Shown here in pieces: positions 7,503-15,403 of a DNA stretch of 47,714 nucleotides. Both the position numbers and the translations under genes were made by a program. Each line of letters begins with the position of its first letter. Position 1 is the stretch's first letter. Under the pieces are notes generated by a model. The model worked only from the letters and a program-made list of their open reading frames with translations, was not told the origin of the DNA and searched no databases. This stretch comes from Chitinophagales bacterium (GTDB lineage Bacteria > Bacteroidota > Bacteroidia > Chitinophagales > Chitinophagaceae). The stretch covers positions 1 through 47,714 of the forward strand of contig JAATFV010000138.1 in the NCBI GenBank assembly GCA_015655015.1, in the 5' to 3' direction.

Positions 7503-8738
7503 ATGCCCCCATCACCGCGTAAGATCATCAATGACCCTGTATACGGTTTTATCACCCTGGATCATCCTCTTTTACTGGATATCATTGCTCATCCCTATTA
7601 CCAGCGGCTCCGTCGCATCCACCAGATGGCCTTCGCCCATCTTGTCTATCCCGGAGCCGTGCATACCCGCCTGCACCATTCGCTGGGAGCCTATCACCTG
7701 ATGTGTAATGCCCTTGCCGAGCTGCAGCGAAAGGGTGTTCCGATCAGCGCGGAAGAGGAGCTGGGAGCAAAGATCGCTATCCTGCTGCATGATATGGGTC
7801 ACGGGCCTTTCTCTCATGCCCTGGAAAATGTACTGATCCGGGATGTCCGCCATGAGGATATTTCCATTTTGATCATGGAGGCATTGAATACCTGCTTTTC
7901 CGGACAGCTGGAGACGGCTATCCGTATCTTCCGGAATGAGCATCCCAAACGATATCTTCATCAGCTGGTATCGGGACAGCTGGATACAGACCGGATGGAT
8001 TACCTGACCCGGGACAGTTTCTTTACCGGCGTCTCAGAAGGAGTGATCGGTTATGACCGGATCCTGAAAATGCTCACGGTACATGAAGGAGAATTGATGG
8101 TGGAAGAAAAAGCCATCTATTCCATAGAGAAATTTCTCGTCTCAAGACGGCTGATGTACTGGCAGGTATACCTGCATAAAACAGTATTGAGCGCCGAGAA
8201 GATGCTGGTGAAAATACTGGAAAGGGCCAAAGAGCTCATTTCAAAAAAAGTGTTTGTTCCCACCTCCTCTCCGATACTGGACTTCTTTTTAAAGGAAGAA
8301 GCCGGTCCTATTCCTATTGAGCAACATCTGGACAAGTTCTGCCACCTGGATGATTATGATGTAATGGGCACCATTAAGAACTGGGTCTTTCACCCCGATA
8401 AGATACTCGCTACGCTCTCCCGGTGCCTGATCGACCGGTTTCTGTTAAAAGTCCGGATGCAGGCAACTCCTTTTGACGAGAATATCGTACAGGAACATAA
8501 GGAGCGGGTCTGCAGACAATTGTCCATTACCATGGAAGAGGCGGCTTATTTTGTATTCACCGGACAGACGACCAATACTACCTATGACCCGTCGGACGAG
8601 GAGATCAATATCCTCTTCAGGGACGGAACGGTCAAGGATATTTCCAAGGTAGATAATGCCTTGATCCAGCAAACATTGGCAAGCGCCGTAAAAAAATTTT
8701 ATATTTGCTTCCTGAATACAGTCCCTGTTCCTGGTTGA
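7503..8738 (+). CDS. HD-domain phosphohydrolase, dGTPase-like
   Basis: A protein of 411 residues from the ATG at 7503; an upstream TTG at 7461 would add 14 residues that look unlike the family, so I prefer the ATG. It carries the HD superfamily metal site: H in RLHHSLGAYHL, then HD in ILLHDMGHGPFSHALENVL, and the later D in LDTDRMDYLTRDSFFTGV. Relatives are SAMHD1/dGTPase-like enzymes that hydrolyse nucleotides, but the substrate of this Bacteroidota group is not settled. It is followed after 92 bp by lpxD on the same strand, a neighbourhood seen elsewhere in the phylum. Confidence 0.92.
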   Translation: MPPSPRKIINDPVYGFITLDHPLLLDIIAHPYYQRLRRIHQMAFAHLVYPGAVHTRLHHSLGAYHLMCNALAELQRKGVPISAEEELGAKIAILLHDMGHGPFSHALENVLIRDVRHEDISILIMEALNTCFSGQLETAIRIFRNEHPKRYLHQLVSGQLDTDRMDYLTRDSFFTGVSEGVIGYDRILKMLTVHEGELMVEEKAIYSIEKFLVSRRLMYWQVYLHKTVLSAEKMLVKILERAKELISKKVFVPTSSPILDFFLKEEAGPIPIEQHLDKFCHLDDYDVMGTIKNWVFHPDKILATLSRCLIDRFLLKVRMQATPFDENIVQEHKERVCRQLSITMEEAAYFVFTGQTTNTTYDPSDEEINILFRDGTVKDISKVDNALIQQTLASAVKKFYICFLNTVPVPG

Positions 8739-8830
8739 CGGTTGCTGGTCCTCCTTTACATAAGTGTAAATACCTAGACACCTGGCTAAGCCAGCCAACA
8801 GACTGAGATCAGGAACCCAAACAATAAATT

Positions 8831-9877
8831 ATGACTTTTTCCGCTGCGCAAATAGCATTACTCATACAAGGCAAGATAGAGGGAGATCCGGACGCCTCCG
8901 TAGGTTCATTTGGAAAGATCGAAGAAGCGGTCAAAGGCCAGCTGGCTTTTTTAGCTAATCCCAAATACGAGGAGTTTTTGTATACGACAGCCGCATCCGT
9001 CATTATTGTCAACGAGACCCTTGAGCTCAAACAGGCCATTAACGCCACGCTGATCCGCGTCCCGGATGCCTATACAGCTTTTGCCAGCCTGCTGACCAAA
9101 TACCAGGAGATCGCGTCACAGCAGCTGACCGGCATCCAGGAGCCTTCCTATATTGCAAAGACTGCCGTCTTGGGGCAAAATATATTCGTCGGCGCGTTTG
9201 CATACCTGGGAGAAGGTGTCGTGATCGGAAATAATGTAAAGATCCATCCCCATGTCTATCTGGGCGATAACGTAAAGATCGGCGACCACTCCGTTCTCCA
9301 TCCGGGTGTAAAAATATATCACGATTGTGTGATCGGATCGTTCGTTACGATCCACGGCGGCTCTGTGATCGGAAGTGATGGCTTTGGCTTTGCGCCGCAG
9401 GCCGATGGCAGTTTTAAAAAAGTACCGCAGATCGGGAACGTAGTGGTAGAAAATTATGTGGAGATCGGATCGAATGCCACGATCGACCGGGCCACGATCG
9501 GATCGACCATTATCCGGACAGGGGCCAAGCTCGATAATCTTATACAGATCGCCCACAATGTGGAAGTAGGTCATCATACCGTGATCGCCGCACAGGCGGG
9601 GGTAAGCGGCAGCACCAAGATAGGCAGCCATGTGATGATCGGAGGCCAGGCAGGGATCGTAGGACACATACAGATCGCCGACGGATCCAGGATCAACGCC
9701 CAGAGCGGCGTTAGCAAATCCATCAAGACCCCGGGCGGCGCGGTGACCGGCACTCCGGCCTTCGATTATACCAGCGCTCTTCGCAGCCAGGCGCTGAGCC
9801 GTAACCTGCCCGAGCTGGAAAAAAGGCTGAAAGAACTGGAAGATCTGGTGAAACAATTACTGACGGAGAAAGTATAG
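8831..9877 (+). CDS. lpxD: UDP-3-O-(3-hydroxyacyl)glucosamine N-acyltransferase LpxD
   Basis: At 348 residues this is the normal LpxD length. The N-terminal uridine-binding domain (MTFSAAQIALLIQGKIEGDP, GQLAFLANPKYE) is followed by a left-handed beta-helix of hexapeptide repeats (VVIGNNVKIHPHVYLGDNVKIGDHS...), the loop GSDGFGFAP and the catalytic histidine region IQIAHNVEVGHHTVIAAQAGVSGS. A C-terminal helix (LPELEKRLKELEDLVKQLL) completes the trimer. It adds the N-linked hydroxyacyl chain in lipid A synthesis. The partner genes lpxC/fabZ and lpxA lie 8 kb away on the other strand, instead of directly behind it. Confidence 0.97.
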   Translation: MTFSAAQIALLIQGKIEGDPDASVGSFGKIEEAVKGQLAFLANPKYEEFLYTTAASVIIVNETLELKQAINATLIRVPDAYTAFASLLTKYQEIASQQLTGIQEPSYIAKTAVLGQNIFVGAFAYLGEGVVIGNNVKIHPHVYLGDNVKIGDHSVLHPGVKIYHDCVIGSFVTIHGGSVIGSDGFGFAPQADGSFKKVPQIGNVVVENYVEIGSNATIDRATIGSTIIRTGAKLDNLIQIAHNVEVGHHTVIAAQAGVSGSTKIGSHVMIGGQAGIVGHIQIADGSRINAQSGVSKSIKTPGGAVTGTPAFDYTSALRSQALSRNLPELEKRLKELEDLVKQLLTEKV

Positions 9878-9897
9878 ATACCGGATAAAAAATAATT

Positions 9898-9945
9898 ATG
9901 GAAAAAAATAATGTGGACTAATTAGTCCACATTATTTTTTTCCAT
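9898..9945. terminator. 48-bp perfect palindrome after lpxD
   Basis: The 48 bases are a perfect inverted repeat without spacer, centred on ACTAATTAGT. As RNA this gives a long hairpin with an A7/U7 lower stem and a GTGGACTA upper stem. It starts 20 bases after the lpxD stop and could end transcription in both directions. It is far longer than the usual terminator here and may mark a rearrangement point. Confidence 0.65.
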
Positions 9946-10029
9946 AAATTTGTCTATGGGTAAATTTTAAACATCCGATCATATCATGCACGATACCTCA
10001 TAATAAAAATCAAGGATTCGTATACTTAT

Positions 10030-10180
10030 TTCGCTGAGAAATCTGACAAATTTCGTTTATGCCCAGATGTAATATAGTAATAGACACCATGATAACCTTA
10101 CTGGTAGGGTTGGTCTCATTTACTACTCTTACATCTGGGCCATCGTAAGATGGTGGGCTTTGTCAGAGCCTCTCAGCGAA
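10030..10180 (+). ncRNA. Highly structured noncoding RNA candidate, 6S-like fold
   Basis: No open frame explains 9946-10349. Inside it, TTCGCTGAGA (10030-10039) pairs with 10171-10180, TCTGACAAA (10042-10050) with 10159-10167, and GCCCAGATGTAA (10061-10072) with 10129-10140, all without mismatch. The bubble between helices two and three has a 10-nt strand on the 5' side and a small CATC-GTAA-GATG hairpin on the 3' side. The apical part pairs further: TAGTAA (10075-10080) with TTACTA, then AACCTTAC with GTAGGGTT using one U-G. Closing stem, asymmetric bubble with 3' hairpin, and long apical stem is the plan of 6S RNA, which traps RNA polymerase; but no sequence match can be claimed. The U-G pair favours the plus strand. 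Confidence 0.5.
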
Positions 10181-10242
10181 GGGCAGGTGAGTTCTGGCCC
10201 TATCGGTGTTTTACGTATCGCGATAATTTTTGCTGCCTGCCC
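10181..10242 (+). ncRNA. 3' hairpin domain of the structured region
   Basis: GGGCAGG (10181-10187) pairs with CCTGCCC (10236-10242), directly abutting the 6S-like fold; an inner TATCG/CGATA pairing is possible. It is followed by TCTTTC and, 25 bases on, TCTTTTTTAC, so it may be part of the same transcript's 3' end. The rest of the gap to 10350 holds only GGGCA/TGCCC (10316-10334), a weak hairpin 16 bases before the nuclease gene. Confidence 0.4.
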
Positions 10243-10349
10243 TCTTTCTACGTTTCCCCCAAGTCTTTTTTACTGGTTATTGCATACGCATGTGATACTT
10301 TAATTACTTATTAAAGGGCAGTACCTGTTTTGCCCATTTTCCGGGAGAT

Positions 10350-10964
10350 ATGAAACGCGAACTTAAAAAGTTGTACCGAGACAGGGTCTTCGATCTTGTC
10401 GATAAGATCACGGAAGCGTCGCTGTATTCACAGCAGAAAGCAGGCAGGCGCCCCATCTTCGGAGCAGATTCGGTGTCCGCCAATTTTAAGAAGGTACTGC
10501 CCTTTCAGGATTATGAGGCTGTACAGAGGATTTTTAAGAACCTATATAAATTCAGCTTTATCAGCCTGAAACATCCTGTTAAAGAAAGGGCCATCGAACT
10601 TGCGCTTACCTATGACATCGAAAAACTCCAGAAGGAGCTGGGGCCAGGTTATGCTTTTGTGGGAAGGCAGTACAAAATACAGTTGGGAGATACCGTATTT
10701 TTCATCGATCTGCTGTTCTATCACACCCTATTGAAAAGATACATTGCCATTGAGATCAAGAACGGCATATTCAAGCCGGACCATGTGAGCAAAATGAATA
10801 TTTACCTTACCCTGGTCGACGAACAGCTGAAAAAACCGGGGGACAAAAAAAGCATTGGTCTCATATTGGTCGCCGCTAAGAACGATGACCTGGTATCCTG
10901 CTCATTAAATGACTCTTCAAGGCCCATCGTAGTGTCGGAATATATCATCAACAGTCCATCATGA
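10350..10964 (+). CDS. Short YhcG-like PD-(D/E)XK nuclease (DUF1016 C-terminal domain)
   Basis: Residues from about 65 to 204 match the C-terminal nuclease domain of YhcG/DUF1016 proteins: GYAFVGRQYKIQLGDTVFFIDLLFYH, AIEIKNGIFKPDHVSKMNIYL, SIGLILVAAKND and PIVVSEY. The nuclease core is the D of FFIDLLFYH and the ExK of AIEIK. Family proteins are usually about 340 residues with an N-terminal DUF1016_N region; here that is missing and a 60-residue segment of unknown type (RRPIFGADSVSANF) replaces it. The 3' end overlaps the 3' end of recQ by 6 bases on the opposite strand. A structured noncoding region precedes it. Role unknown; family members are associated with mobile or defence loci. Confidence 0.85.
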   Translation: MKRELKKLYRDRVFDLVDKITEASLYSQQKAGRRPIFGADSVSANFKKVLPFQDYEAVQRIFKNLYKFSFISLKHPVKERAIELALTYDIEKLQKELGPGYAFVGRQYKIQLGDTVFFIDLLFYHTLLKRYIAIEIKNGIFKPDHVSKMNIYLTLVDEQLKKPGDKKSIGLILVAAKNDDLVSCSLNDSSRPIVVSEYIINSPS

Positions 10965-12671
10965 ACGCCGTGCCCGGCAATTATCGCAGATCCCGCAATC
11001 GGGAGCATTCTTATCCCCGAAATAATTCGCCAGAAAACGGCTCCTGCATTCCTCCTTAAGCTGCAGATAATGGATCATCGTCCGGATGCGGGTCGCATAC
11101 CGTTCCTTTCGCAGACGATAGCCAACGGGATCTATATACAGCTCTTCCGCCATTACCCGGTTCCGGAAGAAATACAGCTGCGGAGTGGTTAATTGCGGCG
11201 AATAGTCAATGATATGAAAAGCCTGCAACCGGTTCAATTCTTCCATGATCTGCCCGAGGTCCTTTCTTGTCAGAAAAGCCAGCTGTTTCTCCCGGACAGG
11301 TACGGCCTGGTCAAAAATACCTTCGTAGGTGCGGAGCAAGGCATGGATCAGCGGCTCCAGGGCAGGATGGTCTTTTTCAAATTCATACAAGGCCTGTTTG
11401 CCGGTGAGGAACCGGATCTTTGCCGGCAGAAAAACCTGCTGCTGAAAGCTCACCAGCCCTTCCTGGGCCAGCGTATTGATCGTATTCAACACCGTCTGAG
11501 GATCTACCTTGAATTGGCGCACAAAGGCGGTGAGATCAAAATCATAATAGTTCCCTTGCCCGCTGCCGGCTGGAAGCTGCAGGTAGTTCATCAGGTCCTG
11601 GTATACAGGCCGGATCTTGTCCAGGGAAGGGAACCGTATGTCCGGCATATCTTCCAGCTGAGCGGTATCCTGCCCCTGGCCCAGCAAAATGGCATACGCT
11701 TTGTCGCCATCCCTGCCGGCACGGCCTGCTTCCTGGTAATAGCTCTCCACGGACTCAGGCGGGTCAGCATGGATGACGGTGCGTACAGCGGACTTATCGA
11801 TACCCATGCCAAAGGCATTCGTACTAACGACCACCTGTATCCTGTCTTTTATCCAGTCTTCCTGTCTTTGCGATCTTTCTGCGGGAAGGAGGCCGGCATG
11901 ATAGGCGCCGGCAGGAATGCCCATCCTGTTCAGCTGTTCGCTGATCTCCTTTGTCGCCTTGCGGGTCTTGCAATAGACAATGCTGCTCCCGGGAACTTTC
12001 TGAAGGATCTCCGCGATCTTATGGATCTTTGAATCCACTTTAAAAAAGCTGTAAGAGAGGTTGGCCCGGGTGAAAGGGGCCCGGAACAAGGCTGGCTTCC
12101 GAAGCTGCAGCTTGTCGGTGATATCATCCAGCACTTCCGGAGTGGCGGAAGCCGTAAGGGCCAGTAAGGGGATCTCTGGTAACAGCTCCCTCAGGGCGGC
12201 AACGCGGAGATAAGGCGGACGGAAATCATATCCCCACTGCGATACACAATGCGCTTCATCCACTGCAACCAGGCTGACAGACAGGGAGGGAAGGTATTCC
12301 AGAAAAAGATCCGTTTCCAGCCTTTCGGGAGATACATACAAAAACTTACAATTACTGCCTGCCGCCAGCTGCAGGGTATTGATCACTTCCTTGCGGCTCA
12401 TGCCCGAGTTAAGAGAAAAAGCGGTGATGCCTCTGCGGCGCAGGTGGTCGATCTGGTCTTTCATCAGGGCGATCAGGGGGCTGATCACCAGGCATAATCC
12501 GGGCAGCACCATGGCAGGTACCTGGAAGCAGAGAGACTTCCCCCCTCCTGTGGGGAGGAGCGCCAGGGTGTCTTTCCCTTCCAATACCGACCGGATGATC
12601 TCCTCCTGCAGGGGCCGGAAGGCCTTATAATGCCAGTATTGCTTTAATATGTCGAGTGGTTGCCGATCCAT
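10959..12671 (-). CDS. recQ: RecQ-family ATP-dependent DNA helicase
   Basis: A 570-residue superfamily 2 helicase, 3'-5', acting in recombination and replication repair. Visible are the Q-motif region (FRPLQEEIIRSVLEGKD), Walker A LLPTGGGKSLCFQ, VISPLIALMKDQ, the DEAH box VDEAHCVSQWGYDFRP, motif III LALTASATPEV, and in the second RecA lobe IVYCKTRKATKEI, VVVSTNAFGMGIDK and ESYYQEAGRAGRDG. The zinc-binding region appears at the extreme C-terminus (YFGD, CGICDNC), and no HRDC domain follows, so it is one of the shorter RecQ paralogues common in Bacteroidota. It starts 17 bp after copA and is probably cotranscribed with it. Confidence 0.95.
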   Translation of the reverse strand: MDRQPLDILKQYWHYKAFRPLQEEIIRSVLEGKDTLALLPTGGGKSLCFQVPAMVLPGLCLVISPLIALMKDQIDHLRRRGITAFSLNSGMSRKEVINTLQLAAGSNCKFLYVSPERLETDLFLEYLPSLSVSLVAVDEAHCVSQWGYDFRPPYLRVAALRELLPEIPLLALTASATPEVLDDITDKLQLRKPALFRAPFTRANLSYSFFKVDSKIHKIAEILQKVPGSSIVYCKTRKATKEISEQLNRMGIPAGAYHAGLLPAERSQRQEDWIKDRIQVVVSTNAFGMGIDKSAVRTVIHADPPESVESYYQEAGRAGRDGDKAYAILLGQGQDTAQLEDMPDIRFPSLDKIRPVYQDLMNYLQLPAGSGQGNYYDFDLTAFVRQFKVDPQTVLNTINTLAQEGLVSFQQQVFLPAKIRFLTGKQALYEFEKDHPALEPLIHALLRTYEGIFDQAVPVREKQLAFLTRKDLGQIMEELNRLQAFHIIDYSPQLTTPQLYFFRNRVMAEELYIDPVGYRLRKERYATRIRTMIHYLQLKEECRSRFLANYFGDKNAPDCGICDNCRARRS

Positions 12672-12688
12672 GCGTTGCCGGGCCGAAA

Positions 12689-14848
12689 CTAAATCACTTT
12701 TTTCACATACAGCCGTATGGAATTGACAACCAGCACCACATCGCTCAACCCCATCACCAATGCGGCCAGCGCCGGGGTCAGCAAACCTAAAGCGGCAACG
12801 GGGATAGCAATTATATTGTAGAAAAAGGCCCAGAACAGATTTTGCCGGATGGTGCCAAAAGTATGTTTGCCCAACCCCAGGGCTAGGGGAAGCTGCTGCA
12901 GTCCATGGCCGATCAGCACCACATCTGCCGTCTGCATAGCCAGCTGTGACGCCTCGCTCATGGATATTCCGATAGTGGCCCTGGCCAGGGCAGGAGCGTC
13001 ATTGATCCCATCCCCGATCATAGCGGTGGGAGCCTGCGCAGTCAACAGCGTGATCTGCTCCAGCTTCTGAGCGGGTGTCTGTTCGGCTATTACCTGCTGT
13101 ATCCCTGTTTCTTCCGCTACCTGCAGGCAGGCAGTCCGCCGGTCCCCGCTGAGCAGAATAGTGTGAATCCCCTTTTTATGAAGTCCCTGAATGACGGAGG
13201 CCGATTCCGGGCGGATGGTGTCTTTTACATCTATCCAGCCCAGCAGCCGGTCATTGCGGACGATGTATACATTGTGGCTGTCGTCGGAGGTGAGCGTTGC
13301 AGCTATTTTATGAGAGCCTGCCTGGTAAATATCTCCTGTTTTTGTCTGCGCGCGCATCCCCAATCCTTTCAGCTCCTCCACTTTTGTCCAGGGCAGGGCA
13401 TTCTTCTGCCGCCATTTTCCGGCAATGGACCGGGCGATGGGGTGAGTGGAGTATTTTTCCAGGGAGAACGTTATCTCCCTGAATTCGGCTTCGGTGATGC
13501 TGTCGTCTGTCAGGCGCCAGTCACTGATAGAAAAGTCCCCCGTTGTAAGGGTCCCCGTTTTATCAAACACCACCTGCCGGATATTTTTAAAGGATTCCAG
13601 GCTCCTGGCATTCCGGAAGAGGATGCCCTGCCTGGCCGCCCGGCCCAACCCTACGGCGATGGCAGCGGGGGTAGCCAGGCCCATCGCACAGGGGCAGGCG
13701 ATCACCAGTACGGCAATAGCCCGCATCAGGGAAGGGGTGAGCTCCTGCCAATAGATATAATTAGTGATAAAGGTAAGGATAGCCAAGCCCAGCACGACCG
13801 GTACAAAGACAGCGCTGATCTTGTCTGCCAGCTGCTGGATAGGAGGCTTCTCTCCCTGGGCCTGCTTTACCAGCTGGACGATGCCGGCCAGGACGGAATC
13901 TCCCGCCGCCGCCGTCACCTGTACTTTTACCGTGCCGGACACCAGGATGCTGCCGCCCACCAGGGTATCTTTAGCCTTTTTTTCCACCGGCAGGCTTTCA
14001 CCGGTAAGGAGGGCTTCATTCACCGTAGCCTCGCCCCAGAGAATTTTTCCATCGGCCGGGACTTGTTCGCCGGACCGGATGAGGACCAGGTCACCGCTCC
14101 GCAATTGCGTATTTTCCAGGGGAAAGATCTGTTCCTGGTGCTGATCGTCGAAAGCGATCATATTCGCCATCGTCTTTTGGGATCGGGCCAGGCCGTTCAA
14201 TGCCCGTTGTGTGGTCCGGACAGAGGCGTCCTCGATATAATACCCCAGAAATACGATGGTGATGATCGTCGCGGCCGTTTCATAGAACAGGTAGGCGGGT
14301 CCCAGGTGAAAGATAGTACCTGTAAGACTGTATAAAAAAGCAGCAGTTGCGCCTGCCGCAATGAGTACGTTCATATTAGGCAGGCCGTTGAGAATGCTTT
14401 TTATCGCGCTGCGGCCGTAAAAATTCATCCCGGCGATATAGACGGGCAGGCAGAGCAACAGCTGTACCCAGGGATTCATCAATCCATGAGCGATCTCCAT
14501 CAGCCGGCTGCCGGATCCATGAAGCCCGCCGGCCAGATAGCTTAAAGGCATTGGCAAAAGGAGCACCCCGGTAAAAGGCAGGCAAAAAAATAAATAACGA
14601 AGATGCTTGTTCATGGGTCTTTTAACCGGCGCCCCCGGGATGTCTTCCTTTGCAACGGTATAACCCAGATCCTGTATTCCTTTTTGTATTTGTACCCTGT
14701 CGAGCTGTCCGGGGGTGTCAAAGCTGACATCCCCGCTGGCCAGGCTCACTTTTATATTCTGCAATCCCTTCTTCTCCAGGTATTTGCTGATGGTAAGCGC
14801 ACAGGTCGAGCAGCTCATTCCGTCTATTTTCCAGTTGATTGTTTCCAT
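12689..14848 (-). CDS. copA: Heavy-metal P1B-type ATPase, probable copper exporter
   Basis: A 719-residue inner-membrane pump. One N-terminal HMA domain carries the metal site MSCSTCA (residues about 10-16). The membrane part contains the CPC metal motif in VIACPCAMGLATPAAIAVG, typical of Cu(I) ATPases. The phosphorylation site is DKTGTLTTGD, the actuator loop LLTGESLPVEK, the ATP-binding region STHPIARSI (HP motif), and the hinge MIGDGINDAPALARA. These fit CopA/CopB-like Cu+ export; silver would also be plausible. The gene is divergent from tsaE, with a 34-bp shared promoter gap, and recQ follows. Confidence 0.93.
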   Translation of the reverse strand: METINWKIDGMSCSTCALTISKYLEKKGLQNIKVSLASGDVSFDTPGQLDRVQIQKGIQDLGYTVAKEDIPGAPVKRPMNKHLRYLFFCLPFTGVLLLPMPLSYLAGGLHGSGSRLMEIAHGLMNPWVQLLLCLPVYIAGMNFYGRSAIKSILNGLPNMNVLIAAGATAAFLYSLTGTIFHLGPAYLFYETAATIITIVFLGYYIEDASVRTTQRALNGLARSQKTMANMIAFDDQHQEQIFPLENTQLRSGDLVLIRSGEQVPADGKILWGEATVNEALLTGESLPVEKKAKDTLVGGSILVSGTVKVQVTAAAGDSVLAGIVQLVKQAQGEKPPIQQLADKISAVFVPVVLGLAILTFITNYIYWQELTPSLMRAIAVLVIACPCAMGLATPAAIAVGLGRAARQGILFRNARSLESFKNIRQVVFDKTGTLTTGDFSISDWRLTDDSITEAEFREITFSLEKYSTHPIARSIAGKWRQKNALPWTKVEELKGLGMRAQTKTGDIYQAGSHKIAATLTSDDSHNVYIVRNDRLLGWIDVKDTIRPESASVIQGLHKKGIHTILLSGDRRTACLQVAEETGIQQVIAEQTPAQKLEQITLLTAQAPTAMIGDGINDAPALARATIGISMSEASQLAMQTADVVLIGHGLQQLPLALGLGKHTFGTIRQNLFWAFFYNIIAIPVAALGLLTPALAALVMGLSDVVLVVNSIRLYVKKVI

Positions 14849-14870
14849 AATATACTATATGCAAAAATAA

Positions 14871-14878
14871 TATCTTTG
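14871..14878 (+). promoter_or_regulatory. TAnnTTTG -7 box next to tsaE start
   Basis: TATCTTTG is a perfect match to the Bacteroidota -7 consensus and ends only four bases before the tsaE ATG (14883). Transcription would begin at or close to the start codon. A convincing -33 TTTG is not visible. Confidence 0.5.
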
Positions 14879-14882
14879 CGGC

Positions 14883-15308
14883 ATGGAAGTCTGTTTTCAT
14901 TTGCAGGAGATCCTGCCCGCCGCTGAAAAGTTCTGGCAGCAATATCCTCTGCAAAAGGTCTTTGCCTTTCAAGGGGGCATGGGGGCCGGGAAAACCACAT
15001 TTATTCATGCCTTGTGTACGGTCAGGGGAGTGACTGACACGGTAGGAAGCCCTACTTTTTCCATTATTAATGAATACAGGTATCCGGGAGGCAAAATTTT
15101 TCATATAGATCTCTACCGGTTAAAGGATGAAGAAGAGGCTCTCCGGGCAGGGGTAGAAGATGTTCTTTACAGCGGGGACCTCTGCCTCGTGGAATGGCCG
15201 GACAGAGCTCCCGGCATTTTTCCGCCGGGAACAGTAGCGCTGAAGATAGAGGCGCCGGATCAGGAGACCCGCAAGCTGACAGAGAATGCGGAATGGCAGC
15301 GAGGCTGA
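14883..15308 (+). CDS. tsaE: tRNA threonylcarbamoyladenosine biosynthesis ATPase TsaE
   Basis: A 141-residue P-loop ATPase of normal TsaE length that supports the TsaB/TsaD complex in making t6A37 of tRNAs that read ANN codons. Seen are Walker A GGMGAGKTTFIHAL (residues 31-44), the switch segment VGSPTFSIINEYR, HIDLYRLKDEEEA and the late VEWPDRAP motif. It is divergent from copA and followed by alanine dehydrogenase, a pairing found in other Bacteroidota. The last codons and stop lie inside a 16-bp tandem repeat, so the C-terminal sequence ENAEWQRG is repeat-derived. Confidence 0.95.
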   Translation: MEVCFHLQEILPAAEKFWQQYPLQKVFAFQGGMGAGKTTFIHALCTVRGVTDTVGSPTFSIINEYRYPGGKIFHIDLYRLKDEEEALRAGVEDVLYSGDLCLVEWPDRAPGIFPPGTVALKIEAPDQETRKLTENAEWQRG

Positions 15309-15335
15309 ATGGCAGCGAAGCCGAATGGCAATGAG
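15291..15335 (+). repeat. 16-bp tandem repeat over the tsaE stop codon
   Basis: Units GAATGGCAGCGAGGCT (15291-15306), GAATGGCAGCGAAGCC (15307-15322) and a partial third copy from 15323 (GAATGGCAATGAG). The tsaE stop TGA spans the junction of units one and two. Confidence 0.85.
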
Positions 15336-15403
15336 ATCGTTCACCGTATAGCTATGAAACTTGAGCAGCTAAATCCAATTTTAAATTGTAATTTGACAGA
15401 CAC

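Noticed and set aside
10030..10242. tmRNA, RNase P RNA or SRP RNA
   Set aside because: The tRNA-like ends, the RNase P conserved core and the SRP GGAAG-type loop are not found; only the 6S-like layout fits loosely.
13163..14335. Long open frame antisense to the copper ATPase (390 aa)
   Set aside because: It lies opposite an intact P-type ATPase with all motifs; composition is that of a shadow frame and it has no start context.
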